Assembly: GCF_000974765.1 (NCBI RefSeq) | Contig: NZ_BBWU01000015.1 | Span: forward strand, 59,530-123,529 | DNA: 64,000 nt | Direction: 5' to 3' | Source of the DNA: Sphingomonas changbaiensis NBRC 104936 | GTDB lineage: Bacteria; Pseudomonadota; Alphaproteobacteria; Sphingomonadales; Sphingomonadaceae | Part shown: positions 15,582 to 26,754 of the stretch, one piece after another | Position numbering within the stretch: the first letter of the stretch is position 1 | Layout: each line of letters opens with the position of its first letter | Notes under the pieces: model-generated | What the model was told of the DNA's origin: nothing | Databases searched by the model: none | The model's input: the letters and a program-made list of their open reading frames with translations, nothing else | Made by a program: the position numbers and the translations under genes

Positions 15582-17146
15582 GGCGCGCCGACGGCGGGCA
15601 GGCGCAGGATGAAAGCGGCCCCGTGCGGGCGTTCCTCCTGCGTTTCGACCTCCAGCGTACCGCCGTGGCCGTCGCTGATCGCGCGCGCGATCGCCAGGCC
15701 AAGACCCGAATGGCTCGGATTCTCGTCCGAACGGACGCTGGTGAAGCGGCGGAAGATCGACTCGCGCAACTCCGGCGGCACCCCCGGTCCCTGGTCCTCG
15801 ACCCGCACGATCACTTCCGAGCCCGAGCGTGTCGCGGTGATCTGGACCAGACCGTTATCGGGGGAGAAGGAGATCGCGTTGTCGAGCAGGTTCTCGACAA
15901 TCCGCGCCAGGCGGAATTCGTCGCCGCGAGCGACAGCCGTGTCGACCCGCGGCCGCGCAAAGGCGACCTGCACGCCGCGCGGATTGGGGCCACGCATCTC
16001 CCGCTCGCGCAGCATCGTCTCGATCACGCGGCCAAGATCGATCGCGTGAAAGCGCGCGCGCGACAGCTCTGCATCAAGACGCGACGCCTCGGCGATGTCG
16101 GTGATCAGCCGGTCGATCCTTCGGACGTCGTCCTGGATGATTGCCATCAATTGCACGCGCTGACCGTCGTCGGAAACGCGCTGCAGGGCATCGGCGGCCG
16201 ATCGCAGCGAAGCAAGCGGGTTCTTCAACTCGTGCGTCACGTCGGCGGCAAACGCGTCCGTCGCGTCAATTCGCTGGCGCAGCGCCTGGGTCATGTCGCT
16301 CAGCGCCTGGGCGAGCGAGCCGATCTCGTCGCGGCGGCTGGGCAGGCGGGGCACCGTCACTTCGCGATCGCGGCCGAGCCGCACTCGCACCGCCGCGCGC
16401 GCCAGCCGGCGCAACGGGCGCACGATCGTCCGCGCAAGGAAGAATGAGAGCGCGATTGACAGGGCCGACACGACCAGCAGCAGCACGCCCAGCCGGAACC
16501 GCTCGGCACGCACGATCCGCGTCACGTCGCGCGCGTTGGTCGTCAGCAGCAAGCCGCCCGCCGGCGCGGGCGCCGCGGCCGTGATCATGAAGGTCCGGTC
16601 AGGCGCAAAGCTTTCCCCGCCGATCGCGGAGCCGGTCTGCAGCGCTCTCCTGAGCTCGGGCCAGGCTGCCGCGCGGTCGGGGTTGGGCTCGACATAGTCG
16701 CGCGGCGTCGCGGCGCGGGCGACGAAGTCGATCACCCGGTCCAGAAAGCGCGCGGCATGGCGCTGCCAGGATTCCTCTGCCGGATCGCGGAGTACGTAGT
16801 TCGGGCCGGATATCCGCCAGCTGTCGGCCTGCAATTCGCCGTCCGGCCCATACAGCCGCAGGCGTGACCCGGTCCGTTCGCCCATCCGCGCGAGCAGCGC
16901 CGGCACGTCGGCGGGTGGCGCGACGGCGATCGCCTCGTCCATCAGGCTCAGTTCGCGCACGGCGCGGGCGATGCGAAAGTCGATCAGCCGGGCGCGATAG
17001 CTTTCCAGATAGAAGAAGCCGCCGGCGAGCAGGGCGAGCGCGAACACGTTGACCGCCAGGATTCGAGTCGTCAGCGAAACGCGCCCCGACCAGCGGAGCG
17101 GCGGTTCGACGGCCTCAGGCCTCGGCGAAGCGGTATCCGGCGCCAT
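15578..17146 (-). CDS. chvG: Sensor histidine kinase ChvG
   Basis: Numbered from an upstream in-frame ATG at 17164, the product has TM1 at about 37-53, a large periplasmic sensor (54-220), TM2 at 225-246, and a HAMP domain. The H-box is [14 protein letters not shown] (His311), followed by the N-box [15 protein letters not shown] and the ATP lid GPGVPPE to [12 protein letters not shown]. In Rhizobiaceae, ChvG responds to acid and envelope stress together with ChvI. I prefer the ATG at 17146 (522 residues), which gives a smaller overlap with chvI and a weak GAGA ribosome-binding site. It is downstream of chvI and coupled to hprK (ATGA). Confidence 0.92.
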   Translation of the reverse strand: MAPDTASPRPEAVEPPLRWSGRVSLTTRILAVNVFALALLAGGFFYLESYRARLIDFRIARAVRELSLMDEAIAVAPPADVPALLARMGERTGSRLRLYGPDGELQADSWRISGPNYVLRDPAEESWQRHAARFLDRVIDFVARAATPRDYVEPNPDRAAAWPELRRALQTGSAIGGESFAPDRTFMITAAAPAPAGGLLLTTNARDVTRIVRAERFRLGVLLLVVSALSIALSFFLARTIVRPLRRLARAAVRVRLGRDREVTVPRLPSRRDEIGSLAQALSDMTQALRQRIDATDAFAADVTHELKNPLASLRSAADALQRVSDDGQRVQLMAIIQDDVRRIDRLITDIAEASRLDAELSRARFHAIDLGRVIETMLREREMRGPNPRGVQVAFARPRVDTAVARGDEFRLARIVENLLDNAISFSPDNGLVQITATRSGSEVIVRVEDQGPGVPPELRESIFRRFTSVRSDENPSHSGLGLAIARAISDGHGGTLEVETQEERPHGAAFILRLPAVGAP

Positions 17147-17819
17147 AAAGCGTCTCGATGCCATCGAATTGCGGGTCGGTCTGGCGGAATTTCCGCCTCA
17201 GCCGCTTGATGTGGCTGTCGATCGTGCGGTCGTCGACATAGACGTCTTCATGATAGGCGGCGTCCATCAACTGGTTGCGCGATTTGACCACGCCCGGCCG
17301 CTGCGCGAGCGATTCGAGGATCAGGAACTCGGTGACGGTCAGCGTCACGTCCCTGCCTTTCCAGGTCACCCGGTGGCGCGCCGGGTCCATTTCCAGGTCG
17401 CCGCGCACCAGCGGCTCGCTGATCGGTTCGTCGGTCGCGGCCTGCGGTTTACTGAGCTCGACCCGGCGCAGAATCGCGCGGATGCGGGCGATCAGCAGCC
17501 GCTGCGAAAACGGTTTCGAGATATAGTCGTCGGCGCCCAGCGCGAGGCCGAGCGCTTCGTCGAGTTCGTCGTCCTTCGAGGTGAGGAAAATGACCGGCAG
17601 CGCACTCTTCTCGCGCAATCGCCGCAGCAGCTCGAGCCCGTCCATCCGCGGCATCTTGATGTCGCACACGGCGATGTCCGGCGGATTGTCGAGCAGCGCC
17701 TTCAGCGCCGCCTCGCCGTCCGAATAGAGACGCGTGACGAAGCCCTCCGACTGGAGCACGATCGACAGCGAGGTCAGGATGTTCCGGTCGTCGTCGACCA
17801 GGGCGATCGTGGCGGCCAT
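17115..17819 (-). CDS. chvI: DNA-binding response regulator ChvI (OmpR family)
   Basis: The 234-residue product has a receiver domain (IALVDDDRN near residue 5; phospho-Asp in [12 protein letters not shown] near residue 52) and a winged-helix output domain (about 135-230) ending [16 protein letters not shown] and YGAGYRF, typical of OmpR/PhoB regulators. The start is the ATG at 17819, overlapping the NfeD stop as TGATG; a GTG one codon upstream is also possible. Its partner kinase gene follows directly. The order chvI-chvG-hprK-rapZ-EIIA-HPr is conserved in alphaproteobacteria and supports the name. Confidence 0.93.
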   Translation of the reverse strand: MAATIALVDDDRNILTSLSIVLQSEGFVTRLYSDGEAALKALLDNPPDIAVCDIKMPRMDGLELLRRLREKSALPVIFLTSKDDELDEALGLALGADDYISKPFSQRLLIARIRAILRRVELSKPQAATDEPISEPLVRGDLEMDPARHRVTWKGRDVTLTVTEFLILESLAQRPGVVKSRNQLMDAAYHEDVYVDDRTIDSHIKRLRRKFRQTDPQFDGIETLYGAGYRFAEA

Positions 17820-18295
17820 CACGCTTGGCTAGTCGAACCTGTCTCGCTGGGCAACGCCGTGATGGGCCGGACGACCAGCGCGCCGTCTTCGCTTCCCACC
17901 ACGCGCATACAGGTGCCGGCAGGCGAGTCCGGGCCGCGGACGTTCCATTCGCTGTCGCCGACCCGGGCGCGGCCGTGGCCGTTGACGATTCCCCGGGTGA
18001 GCTCGACCGTTTCGCCGACCAGCCGCGCAGCGCGGTCATTGAGCAGCGGGTCGGCCGAAGGGACCGGATTGACCGCATACCAGCGTCGTCCGCCCAGCGT
18101 CGCCGCCACGGCTGCCACCGCGAACAGGATCAATTGTGCAGGGAAGGGCAAGTCGGCCGCGAACGTCACCAGGCCGGTGATCGCCGCCGCGACCGCGACC
18201 CAGACCAGGAACACGCCGGGCAGCAGCAGTTCGGCGACGCCCAGGACGACGGCGACGATCAGCCAAAACCAATAGGAGTCCACACCCAACGGCAT
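17819..18295 (-). CDS. NfeD-like membrane protein
   Basis: The 158-residue product has two to three N-terminal membrane helices (about 8-36, and a pair in 37-68) and a C-terminal OB-fold (about 85-145: [24 protein letters not shown]). This matches the short NfeD class that partners SPFH/stomatin proteins. The ATG at 18295 overlaps the stop of the SPFH gene upstream by one base (TGATG), and its own stop overlaps chvI, so the membrane-microdomain pair and the ChvI-ChvG system appear to share a transcript. Confidence 0.9.
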   Translation of the reverse strand: MPLGVDSYWFWLIVAVVLGVAELLLPGVFLVWVAVAAAITGLVTFAADLPFPAQLILFAVAAVAATLGGRRWYAVNPVPSADPLLNDRAARLVGETVELTRGIVNGHGRARVGDSEWNVRGPDSPAGTCMRVVGSEDGALVVRPITALPSETGSTSQA

Positions 18296-19266
18296 CAGGC
18301 CTGCCCCTCGAACGGACCTTTGCGCGACCGCTCGATGGCGGCGGGTGGCGGCGGCGCCTCGCGGCCCAGCGCCTCGCGCGCCAGCTCGCCGATGCCGCCC
18401 AGCGTTCCGATCAGCTGTGTCGCCTCGACCGGGAACAGGATCGTCTTGGCGTTGGCCGATTCCGCGAACTTGCCCACCGCATCGACATATTTCTGGGCGA
18501 CGAAATAGTTGATCGCCTGCGTGCTGCCGGTCTCGATCGCCTGGCTGACCATCTGCGTCGCCTTGGCTTCGGCTTCGGCTGAACGCTCGCGCGCTTCCGC
18601 GTCGCGGAACGCCGCCTCGCGACGGCCTTCGGCCTGCAGGATCTGCGCCTGCTTCTCGCCCTCGGCGCGCAGAATCTCGGACGCGCGCAACCCCTCGGCC
18701 TCGAGGATCGAGGCGCGCTTGTCGCGTTCCGCCTTCATCTGCCGCGCCATCGCGTTGGAAATGTCGGCAGGTGGCCGGATATCCTTGATCTCGACGCGGG
18801 TGATCTTGACGCCCCACGGGCTCGTCGCGTGGTCGACCACCGACAGCAGCCGCGCATTAATCTCGTCGCGCTTAGACAGGAGTTCGTCCAGGTCCATCGA
18901 TCCCATCACCGTGCGCAGGTTGGTCGTCGTCAGCTGCATGATCGCCATATAGAGATCGGACACCTCATAGGCCGCCTTGGCCGGATCGAGCACCTGGAAG
19001 AACACGACGCCGTCGACCGCGACCATCGCATTGTCCTTGGTGATGATCTCCTGGCCCGGAATATCGAGCACCTGCTCCATCATGTTCACCCGCCGGCCGA
19101 CGCGGTAGAAGAAGGCCGGGTAGAAGTTGAACCCCGGCTTCGCGACCGTCACGAACCGGCCGAAATGTTCGATCGTATATTCATAGCCTTGGCGCACGAC
19201 CTTGACGCTGGTTGCAAGGTAGAACAACGCCAGGACGAGGATGAAGAATGCGGCTGTAACGGCCAT
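18295..19266 (-). CDS. SPFH/stomatin-like membrane protein (QmcA/paraslipin type)
   Basis: The 323-residue product has one N-terminal hydrophobic hairpin (about 3-22) and a PHB/SPFH domain (about 24-185: VRQGYEYTIEHFGRF, VDGVVFFQVLDPAKAAYEV, WGVKITRVEIKDIRPP). A charged Ala/Glu-rich coiled coil (about 190-245) is followed by the conserved stretch KTILFPVEATQLIGTLGG. SPFH proteins build membrane microdomains or cages and work with NfeD proteins, here encoded immediately downstream. Divergent from guaB across 137 bases. Confidence 0.92.
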   Translation of the reverse strand: MAVTAAFFILVLALFYLATSVKVVRQGYEYTIEHFGRFVTVAKPGFNFYPAFFYRVGRRVNMMEQVLDIPGQEIITKDNAMVAVDGVVFFQVLDPAKAAYEVSDLYMAIMQLTTTNLRTVMGSMDLDELLSKRDEINARLLSVVDHATSPWGVKITRVEIKDIRPPADISNAMARQMKAERDKRASILEAEGLRASEILRAEGEKQAQILQAEGRREAAFRDAEARERSAEAEAKATQMVSQAIETGSTQAINYFVAQKYVDAVGKFAESANAKTILFPVEATQLIGTLGGIGELAREALGREAPPPPAAIERSRKGPFEGQA

Positions 19267-19340
19267 GTTGCCCTCCCGATGCCTGGATGATGCGACGCAT
19301 CCTGTGCTGGTTCCAGCGGAATCGTGAGCGGCTACCCTAG

Positions 19341-20861
<1,521 letters not shown>

Positions 20862-20870
20862 TCGTCTGAG

Positions 20871-22043
20871 GTGACTCCGTCCGCCCGCTTGCAGTCGGCG
20901 ATCGAGCTGCTCGACGCGATCATCACTGCCGCTCGCGGTGCGGGTCCGGCGGCGGACACGGTGATCGCCGCCTATTTCAAGACACGGCGCTATGCCGGGT
21001 CCGGCGATCGGCGGGCGATCCGCGAGCTTGTCTATCTGGCGATACGGCGCGCAGGCGAGCGACCTGAGAATGGGCGGGCGGCGATGCTCGGTCTTGCCGA
21101 AAATGAGCCCGACCTTCGCGACCTGTTCGACGGTTCGCCGCATGGGCCTGCGCCAATCGCGAACGGGGAGTCGCCTGCTCCCGCATCTGCCGTTCCAGCG
21201 TGGCTGGCGCCCAGACTCGCCCATGTCGACACCGGCGCGCTGCTGGAGCGGGCCCCCCTGGACCTGCGCGTCAATCGGCTGAAAGCCGACCGAGGTGATG
21301 TGCTGGATGAGCTGCCCGGCGCCGCTCCGACCCGGTTCGCTCCGTCGGGCCTTCGCCTCGCCGATTCTCTGCCGGTCGAGCAGCATCCGCTCTGGCGGGA
21401 TGGCGCGGTCGAGGTGCAGGACGAAGGCAGCCAGCTGATTGCGCTCGCCTGCCGCGCTCAACCGGGCGAGACCGTGGTCGATCTCTGCGCCGGCGCCGGC
21501 GGCAAGACACTGGCGCTTGCTGCAGACATGGGCGGGGAGGGGCGGCTGATCGCCTGCGATACCGATCGCGGTCGGCTGTCGCGCCTGCCGCCGCGCGCGG
21601 AGCGGGCCGGCGCCGCGAACATCGAAACGCGCTTGCTCGATCCGAACCGCGAAGCGGAAGCGCTTGTCGATCTTTTGGGCGTGGCGGACTGCGTGCTGGT
21701 CGACGCGCCCTGCTCCGGCACCGGCACCTGGCGGCGAAATCCGGAAGCGCGCTGGCGCCTGACGCCGGACCGGCTGGGGCGGCTGACGAGCCTTCAGTCG
21801 CGCCTGTTGGAGCTGGCTGCGACGCTTGTCCGGCCCGGCGGGCGCCTTATCTACGCCGTCTGTTCGCTGCTGGACGAGGAAGGCGCTGACCAGGTTGCAA
21901 CGTTCCTGGCCGCGCATCCGGGCTGGCGCGCTGCACGGCCATTCCCGGCGCCGGGAATCGATCGCGGCGCCGGCGTGCTGCTTTCGCCAAGCACGGACGG
22001 CACCGACGGCTTTTTCGTCGCGAGCATCGAAAGCCCGTGCTAG
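20871..22043 (+). CDS. RsmB-type 16S rRNA (cytosine-5) methyltransferase
   Basis: The 390-residue enzyme starts at GTG. A shortened NusB-like N-terminal region (about 1-75) is followed by the NOL1/NOP2/Sun fold. The SAM motif is VVDLCAGAGGKT (202-213). The motif IV Cys is in DAPCSGTGTW (Cys281) and the motif VI catalytic Cys is in YAVCSLLDEEG (Cys331), the two cysteines needed by RNA m5C methyltransferases. The methylated base is probably C967 by family analogy. It follows guaB closely and precedes a TPR protein gene. Confidence 0.88.
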   Translation: MTPSARLQSAIELLDAIITAARGAGPAADTVIAAYFKTRRYAGSGDRRAIRELVYLAIRRAGERPENGRAAMLGLAENEPDLRDLFDGSPHGPAPIANGESPAPASAVPAWLAPRLAHVDTGALLERAPLDLRVNRLKADRGDVLDELPGAAPTRFAPSGLRLADSLPVEQHPLWRDGAVEVQDEGSQLIALACRAQPGETVVDLCAGAGGKTLALAADMGGEGRLIACDTDRGRLSRLPPRAERAGAANIETRLLDPNREAEALVDLLGVADCVLVDAPCSGTGTWRRNPEARWRLTPDRLGRLTSLQSRLLELAATLVRPGGRLIYAVCSLLDEEGADQVATFLAAHPGWRAARPFPAPGIDRGAGVLLSPSTDGTDGFFVASIESPC

Positions 22044-22074
22044 AAAGCAGTCAAACTCTGTTGGAGAGGTTCTG

Positions 22075-22605
22075 ATGCGTTTCGTGCCCGTCGCCCTTGC
22101 CGCCGCCATTGGCGTCGCTGCTCTGTCCACGGCCGTGATGGGCCAAAAGCCCGACGCGCAGATCGATCCGCGTTCGGTCGCCATTGTCGAACAGGCGCGC
22201 GCCGCACAGCATGCCGGTAATCTCGAGCAGGCGAACGACCTGCTCGAAAGCGCGCTTGCGGTCGATCCGAAGAACCGCACCGCGTTCATGGCCCTTGCCG
22301 AAATCGCCAAGGCCCAGGGGCTGCCGGGCAAATCGATCCGCTTCTACCGTGAAGCGCTGGAGCTGGAGCCGAACGATCTCGCAGCGCTGGCCGGTCAGGG
22401 CGACGCGCTGGTGCAGAAGGGTGCAGTGACCAAGGCGCGCGAGAATCTCGCCAAGCTGAAGAAGCTGTGCACCGCCACCTGCCCTGAGGAAGCGCGCCTG
22501 GCCGCTGTGATCGAGAAGGGCCCGCCGCCGGCAGTGTTGTCCGCCCAGGCGAGCAGCAAGGTCCCGACGCCCGGAGAAGAGCAGAAGACTCGCAAGCCTG
22601 AATAG
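22075..22605 (+). CDS. Exported tetratricopeptide-repeat protein
   Basis: The 176-residue product has a signal peptide (MRFVPVALAAAIGVAALSTAVMG) and then at least two TPR units: AQHAGNLEQANDLLESALAVDP (about 44-65) and GLPGKSIRFYREALELEPND (about 82-101), with a third, partial one after that. A Cys pair, CTATC, lies near residue 140. The start is the ATG at 22075, 31 bases after the RsmB-like stop, preceded by GGAGAGG. It is likely a periplasmic scaffold; no partner can be named. CckA is encoded 26 bases downstream. Confidence 0.85.
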   Translation: MRFVPVALAAAIGVAALSTAVMGQKPDAQIDPRSVAIVEQARAAQHAGNLEQANDLLESALAVDPKNRTAFMALAEIAKAQGLPGKSIRFYREALELEPNDLAALAGQGDALVQKGAVTKARENLAKLKKLCTATCPEEARLAAVIEKGPPPAVLSAQASSKVPTPGEEQKTRKPE

Positions 22606-22631
22606 GCGCCGCGCGCACCAGACCGGTTTCG

Positions 22632-25022
22632 ATGGCAACGCGTGCACATCCCCCCTTGCTGAGCGCGACGACGGGCGCCGAGCCGCCGCGCGCAATGCTC
22701 GGCATCATCGCGGGCGCTGCGCTTGTCTCGGGAGCCTTGATCTTCCTGCTACTGGGGACCCCGGCGCTTGCGCTCGGCTTCGCCTGCGGGGCAGCCGCGG
22801 TCGGCGGCCTGTTCCTGTTTTCGCGCGCGAATGCCGCGGCGGCGCCGGTCGAACGGTCTGTCCAGGATTGGGCACTGACGCGCGCTGCGATCGAGCGCGA
22901 CTCCGCCGCGGTCGCGGTGACGGATCGCCAGGGCAGGCTCGCCTGCGCGAACGAGATCTACGGCAGCTGGTTTCAGGGTTTCCGCGCCCCGGGCGAGCTG
23001 TGGCTGCCTAACACCGCCACGGCCCCGCTACTCGAGGCTGAGCAGACAGCGTGGCGCGAAGGCTCGGCCGTGATCGAGCGGTTGCAGCGGGAAGCGGGCC
23101 AGCTTCGCGTCGAAGTCGAGCGCGCCGGCGCGGGCGAAGATCACCTGGTCTGGCGCTTCCGTCCCGTCTCCAGCGTTGATCTGGTCAATGAAGCGCGGCG
23201 GCTGATCGGCTCGGCGGCGGGCGAGCGGCTGGGCGAAGCAGGGATCATGGGCGTGCTGATCGGCGCCGATGCGCGCATCCGCGGCGGCAATCGCGCCTTC
23301 GCCCTTCGTGCCACCGGCTCGGCCGAGGCTGCGATCGAAGGCCGCGATCTCGCGACCATGCTGACGATCGACAAGCGCGGATTGATCCGGTTCGAGCGCG
23401 AAGGCCCGACCGGCGGTCCCGTGCGGCTGCTGCAGGTCCCGCTTGATCCGGACGAGCGCGGTGGTTCCACGCTCGTCTTCCTGATCGACGACGACGGCGC
23501 GCCCCGTCTCGGCGAGGGCAGCGCATCGAGCCACATCCAGACGCTGCTGTCGATGCTGCCGCTGGGCTTTGCGCTGGCCGATCGCGACGGACGGCTGCTG
23601 TTCCTGAATGAGGCGTTCGCGCGTGCCGCCGGGCTCGAATCGGACGCCCATCCTGTCTACCCCAGCGACCTTGTCGTCCGGGAAGACAAGGCGGCGGTCG
23701 CAGACACCGTGCGCCGCTTCGCCTCCGGGCCGCCGATGTCGGGCGACATCGCGGTCCGCCTGCAGGCGCGCCCCGACGAGCCAGTGGCCCTGTCGATCGC
23801 CGGCGCGCGGGGGCTGGGCGACGCGGCGGTGCTGCTGTCGCTGAAGGACAATGCCGAGGAGTCGAAGCTCAAGCGCCAGGTCGCACAAGCCACCAAGATG
23901 CAGGCGGTCGGCCAGCTCGCGGGTGGCGTCGCGCACGATTTCAATAATATCCTGACCGCGATCATCGGTCACTGCGACCTGATGCTGATGCGCCACACGC
24001 CGGGCGACAGCGACTATGACGATATCCAGCAGATCCGTGCCAACTCGAACCGCGCCGCCAGCCTGACGCGCCAGCTGCTCGCCTTTTCGCGGCAGCAGAC
24101 GCTGCGTCCGCAACTGCTTCAGCTCCCCGACGTCATTTCCGAAGTCTTCAACCTGCTGAAACGCCTGCTGGGCGAAACGGTGACGCTGAACGTCAAGCAC
24201 GGCCGCAACCTGGGTCCGGTTCGTGCCGATCCGGGCCAGCTGGAGCAGGTGATCGTCAATCTTGCGGTCAACGCGCGCGATGCCATGCCCGAAGGCGGCA
24301 CGCTGACGCTCCAGACATACGCCGTCGCTGCCGCCGACGTACGGCGGATGAAAAGCGAGATCATGCCGACCGTCGACTATACGGCGCTCGCGATCACCGA
24401 CACCGGCACCGGTATCCCGACCGACCTGCTGCCCAAGATTTTCGAGCCTTTCTTCACCACCAAGGAGGTCGGCAAGGGCACGGGTCTGGGCCTCTCGACG
24501 GTGTACGGCATCGTCAAGCAATCGAACGGGTTCATCTTCGCCGATTCGGTGGTGGGGGAGGGGACAAGCTTCGTCATCTACCTGCCGGTCCACAAGGCGG
24601 AGGCAAAGCCCGCCGCCGCGCCCGCGCAGCCCAAGGAACGGCCGGCCGAGCTGTGGGGCAGCGGCACCATCCTGCTGGTCGAGGACGAAGCGATGGTGCG
24701 CGCCGTCGCGGAGCGCGCGCTGACCCGCCAGGGCTATAAGGTCGTGACTGCGGCCAATGGCGAGGAAGCGCTTGAGTGCCTCGAGGCGGGCGAGACGTTC
24801 GACCTGCTGATCTCCGACGTGGTGATGCCGACGATGGACGGGCCGACCCTCGTCCGCCATGCCCGCGTCAAATATCCCGACCTGCCGATCCTGTTCATGT
24901 CGGGCTACGCCGAAGAGCAATTGCGCAAGTCGATCGATATCGAGCGCGTCGCGTTCCTGCCCAAGCCCTTCTCGGTCCAGCAGCTTGCAGAGGCGGCGCG
25001 AACGGCATTGGCGGCGAAATGA
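22632..25022 (+). CDS. cckA: Cell-cycle hybrid histidine kinase CckA
   Basis: The 796-residue hybrid kinase has two N-terminal membrane helices (about 22-41 and 43-64), two PAS-like regions (about 80-180 and 300-400), and the HisKA motif GGVAHDFNNILTAI (His435). The ATPase has NLAVNARDAMPEGG and DTGTGIP to GKGTGLGLSTVYGIV. A C-terminal receiver (about 678-796) has phospho-Asp729 in LLISDVVMPTMDG. The sequence around His435 and the overall order match CckA, which sends phosphate through ChpT to CtrA and CpdR in alphaproteobacteria and can reverse as a phosphatase. Neither ChpT nor CtrA is encoded in the window. Confidence 0.93.
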   Translation: MATRAHPPLLSATTGAEPPRAMLGIIAGAALVSGALIFLLLGTPALALGFACGAAAVGGLFLFSRANAAAAPVERSVQDWALTRAAIERDSAAVAVTDRQGRLACANEIYGSWFQGFRAPGELWLPNTATAPLLEAEQTAWREGSAVIERLQREAGQLRVEVERAGAGEDHLVWRFRPVSSVDLVNEARRLIGSAAGERLGEAGIMGVLIGADARIRGGNRAFALRATGSAEAAIEGRDLATMLTIDKRGLIRFEREGPTGGPVRLLQVPLDPDERGGSTLVFLIDDDGAPRLGEGSASSHIQTLLSMLPLGFALADRDGRLLFLNEAFARAAGLESDAHPVYPSDLVVREDKAAVADTVRRFASGPPMSGDIAVRLQARPDEPVALSIAGARGLGDAAVLLSLKDNAEESKLKRQVAQATKMQAVGQLAGGVAHDFNNILTAIIGHCDLMLMRHTPGDSDYDDIQQIRANSNRAASLTRQLLAFSRQQTLRPQLLQLPDVISEVFNLLKRLLGETVTLNVKHGRNLGPVRADPGQLEQVIVNLAVNARDAMPEGGTLTLQTYAVAAADVRRMKSEIMPTVDYTALAITDTGTGIPTDLLPKIFEPFFTTKEVGKGTGLGLSTVYGIVKQSNGFIFADSVVGEGTSFVIYLPVHKAEAKPAAAPAQPKERPAELWGSGTILLVEDEAMVRAVAERALTRQGYKVVTAANGEEALECLEAGETFDLLISDVVMPTMDGPTLVRHARVKYPDLPILFMSGYAEEQLRKSIDIERVAFLPKPFSVQQLAEAARTALAAK

Positions 25023-25065
25023 TTTTTCTTTGCGTGGAACCGTTTGCCGCGATATCGGCGGCGCC

Positions 25066-25425
25066 ATGAGCGCAGGGCCCGCAATCCTCGTCGTCGAAGA
25101 CGAGCCGTTGATTTCAATGATGCTTGAGGATTTCCTCGACGCCCTCGGCTACCGCCTTGCCGGCGCGGTCGATGACGTGTCCGAAGCGTTGCGCCACGTG
25201 GAGGCCGGGGGCTTCGACGCGGCGCTGCTCGACGTCAACCTGCGCGATGGCGAGACGTCGTGGCCCATCGCCGATGCGCTCAGCCAGCGCGGTCATCCGT
25301 TCGTGCTCGCCACCGGCGGCGGCAACGATGCCGTTCCGGAACGCCATGCCGGCGTGCCGGTGCTCAGCAAGCCCTACACGCTCGACGGGGTGCGCGAGGC
25401 GTTCGAGACCTTGTTGAGCAATTAA
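25066..25425 (+). CDS. Single-domain response regulator after cckA
   Basis: The 119-residue receiver-only protein has an acidic pair in VVEDEPLIS, phospho-Asp56 in ALLDVNLRDG and a conserved Lys in LSKPYTLDG. It has no output domain. It starts 43 bases after cckA, so it may share the transcript, but it is more like the HWE-kinase-associated receivers (compare 2148-2513) than like CpdR. Function is unknown. The recA SOS box begins three bases after its stop. Confidence 0.88.
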   Translation: MSAGPAILVVEDEPLISMMLEDFLDALGYRLAGAVDDVSEALRHVEAGGFDAALLDVNLRDGETSWPIADALSQRGHPFVLATGGGNDAVPERHAGVPVLSKPYTLDGVREAFETLLSN

Positions 25426-25428
25426 AAC

Positions 25429-25443
25429 GTTCCACTCTTGTTC
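25429..25443 (+). promoter_or_regulatory. LexA (SOS) box of recA
   Basis: The sequence GTTC-CACTCTT-GTTC is an exact match to the alphaproteobacterial LexA operator GTTC-N7-GTTC. It lies about 70 bases upstream of the recA start. A second, overlapping dyad, GTTCTTGCGGAAC, begins at 25440. This is an operator call from sequence and known family consensus; LexA itself is not encoded in the window. Confidence 0.85.
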
Positions 25444-25511
25444 TTGCGGAACAGATAGGATACGTAAGCTCCCGTTGAACGCGTTTTGCGTTCCGCTTAG
25501 GGAGGCTATGC

Positions 25512-26588
25512 ATGGCGGCGCAGCTCAAGATCGTCGATTCCGATAAAGCAGGGAATATGGACAGGCAGAAGGCTCTCGAAGCGGCTTTGGCGCAGATCGA
25601 CCGCGCGTTCGGCAAGGGTTCGGCGATGAAGCTGGGCAGCCGCGAAGCAATGCAGGTGGAGGCGATCTCGACCGGATCGCTGGGGCTCGACATCGCGCTC
25701 GGCGTCGGCGGCCTGCCGCGCGGCCGGGTGATCGAGGTCTATGGGCCGGAATCGTCGGGCAAGACCACGCTTGCGCTCCATGTCATAGCCGAGGCGCAGC
25801 GCAACGGCGGCACCGCGGCGTTCGTCGACGCCGAACACGCGCTCGATCCCGTCTACGCGAAAAAGCTGGGCGTTGATATCGACGAGCTGATCGTGTCGCA
25901 GCCGGATACCGGCGAGCAGGCGCTGGAGATCACCGATACGCTGGTCCGCTCCAACGCGATCGACGTGCTGGTGGTCGATTCGGTCGCCGCCCTGGTGCCG
26001 CGTGCCGAGATCGAGGGCGAGATGGGCGACAGCCATGTCGGCCTGCAGGCGCGGCTGATGTCGCAGTCGCTGCGCAAGCTCACCGGCTCGATCAGCCGCT
26101 CGCGCTGCATGGTGATCTTCATCAACCAGCTGCGCATGAAGATCGGCGTGATGTACGGCAATCCGGAGACCACGACCGGCGGCAATGCGCTCAAATTCTA
26201 CGCCTCGGTCCGCCTCGATATCCGCCGCACCGGCCAGATTAAGGACCGCGACGATATCGTCGGCAACACGACTCGCGTGAAGGTCGTGAAGAACAAGGTC
26301 GCGCCGCCGTTCAAGCAGGTCGAATTCGATATCATGTACGGCGAGGGCATTTCCAAGATCGGCGAGATCCTCGACCTGGGCGTCAAGGCCGGGCTGGTCG
26401 AGAAGTCGGGCGCCTGGTTCAGCTATGATTCGATCCGCATCGGCCAGGGCCGCGAGAACGCCAAGCAATATCTGCGCGACAATCCGGAGCTCGCCGCCCG
26501 ACTCGAAAAGGCGATCCGCGGCAAGACCGACGACGTCGCCGAAGCCCTGATGGTCAGCCCGGGCACGGGGGACGACGACGAGATGTGA
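25512..26588 (+). CDS. recA: Recombinase RecA
   Basis: The 358-residue RecA binds single-stranded DNA, promotes strand exchange and activates LexA self-cleavage. Walker A is GPESSGKTT (78-86). MAW-like motifs include [19 protein letters not shown], and loop regions include [21 protein letters not shown]. The acidic C-terminal tail GTGDDDEM is normal. It starts at the ATG at 25512, after a GGGAGG ribosome-binding site. A consensus SOS box lies upstream and a GC-rich hairpin follows the stop. Confidence 0.98.
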   Translation: MAAQLKIVDSDKAGNMDRQKALEAALAQIDRAFGKGSAMKLGSREAMQVEAISTGSLGLDIALGVGGLPRGRVIEVYGPESSGKTTLALHVIAEAQRNGGTAAFVDAEHALDPVYAKKLGVDIDELIVSQPDTGEQALEITDTLVRSNAIDVLVVDSVAALVPRAEIEGEMGDSHVGLQARLMSQSLRKLTGSISRSRCMVIFINQLRMKIGVMYGNPETTTGGNALKFYASVRLDIRRTGQIKDRDDIVGNTTRVKVVKNKVAPPFKQVEFDIMYGEGISKIGEILDLGVKAGLVEKSGAWFSYDSIRIGQGRENAKQYLRDNPELAARLEKAIRGKTDDVAEALMVSPGTGDDDEM

Positions 26589-26595
26589 TGGAGGT

Positions 26596-26616
26596 GAGGC
26601 GCGCCTGGCGCGCCTC
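26596..26616 (+). terminator. Hairpin after recA
   Basis: A perfect 9-bp stem (GAGGCGCGC / GCGCGCCTC) with a 3-base loop begins eight bases after the recA stop. It is followed only by GCTTTAT rather than a clean T-run, so it is a weak or Rho-assisted terminator. A much longer inverted repeat follows at once and may add to termination. Confidence 0.5.
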
Positions 26617-26620
26617 GCTT

Positions 26621-26695
26621 TATCTCACACGAAAACACGAAGGCACAAAGAAGGGCCCGCTTTCTCTTCGTGCCTTTGTGTCTTCGTGTGAGATA
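26621..26695. repeat. Imperfect inverted repeat (CACGAAGGCACAAAG type)
   Basis: Two arms of about 30 bases, starting TATCTCACACGAA and ending TTCGTGTGAGATA, form a long hairpin with a GC-rich loop. A few mismatches lie in the inner part of the arms (ACACGAAGGCACAAAG against GACACAAAGGCACGAAG). It looks like a dispersed palindromic element rather than a gene part. It fills most of the recA-GST gap and could terminate transcription from both sides. Confidence 0.75.
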
Positions 26696-26754
26696 AATCG
26701 GCATACCCGCTCGCGCGGAAGTCCGGCTAGAGTGGCGCGAGAAGGGGAGACGCC

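Noticed and set aside
23028..25067. A 679-codon open frame on the minus strand opposite cckA
   Set aside because: The plus strand encodes all kinase and receiver motifs; the antisense product shows none.
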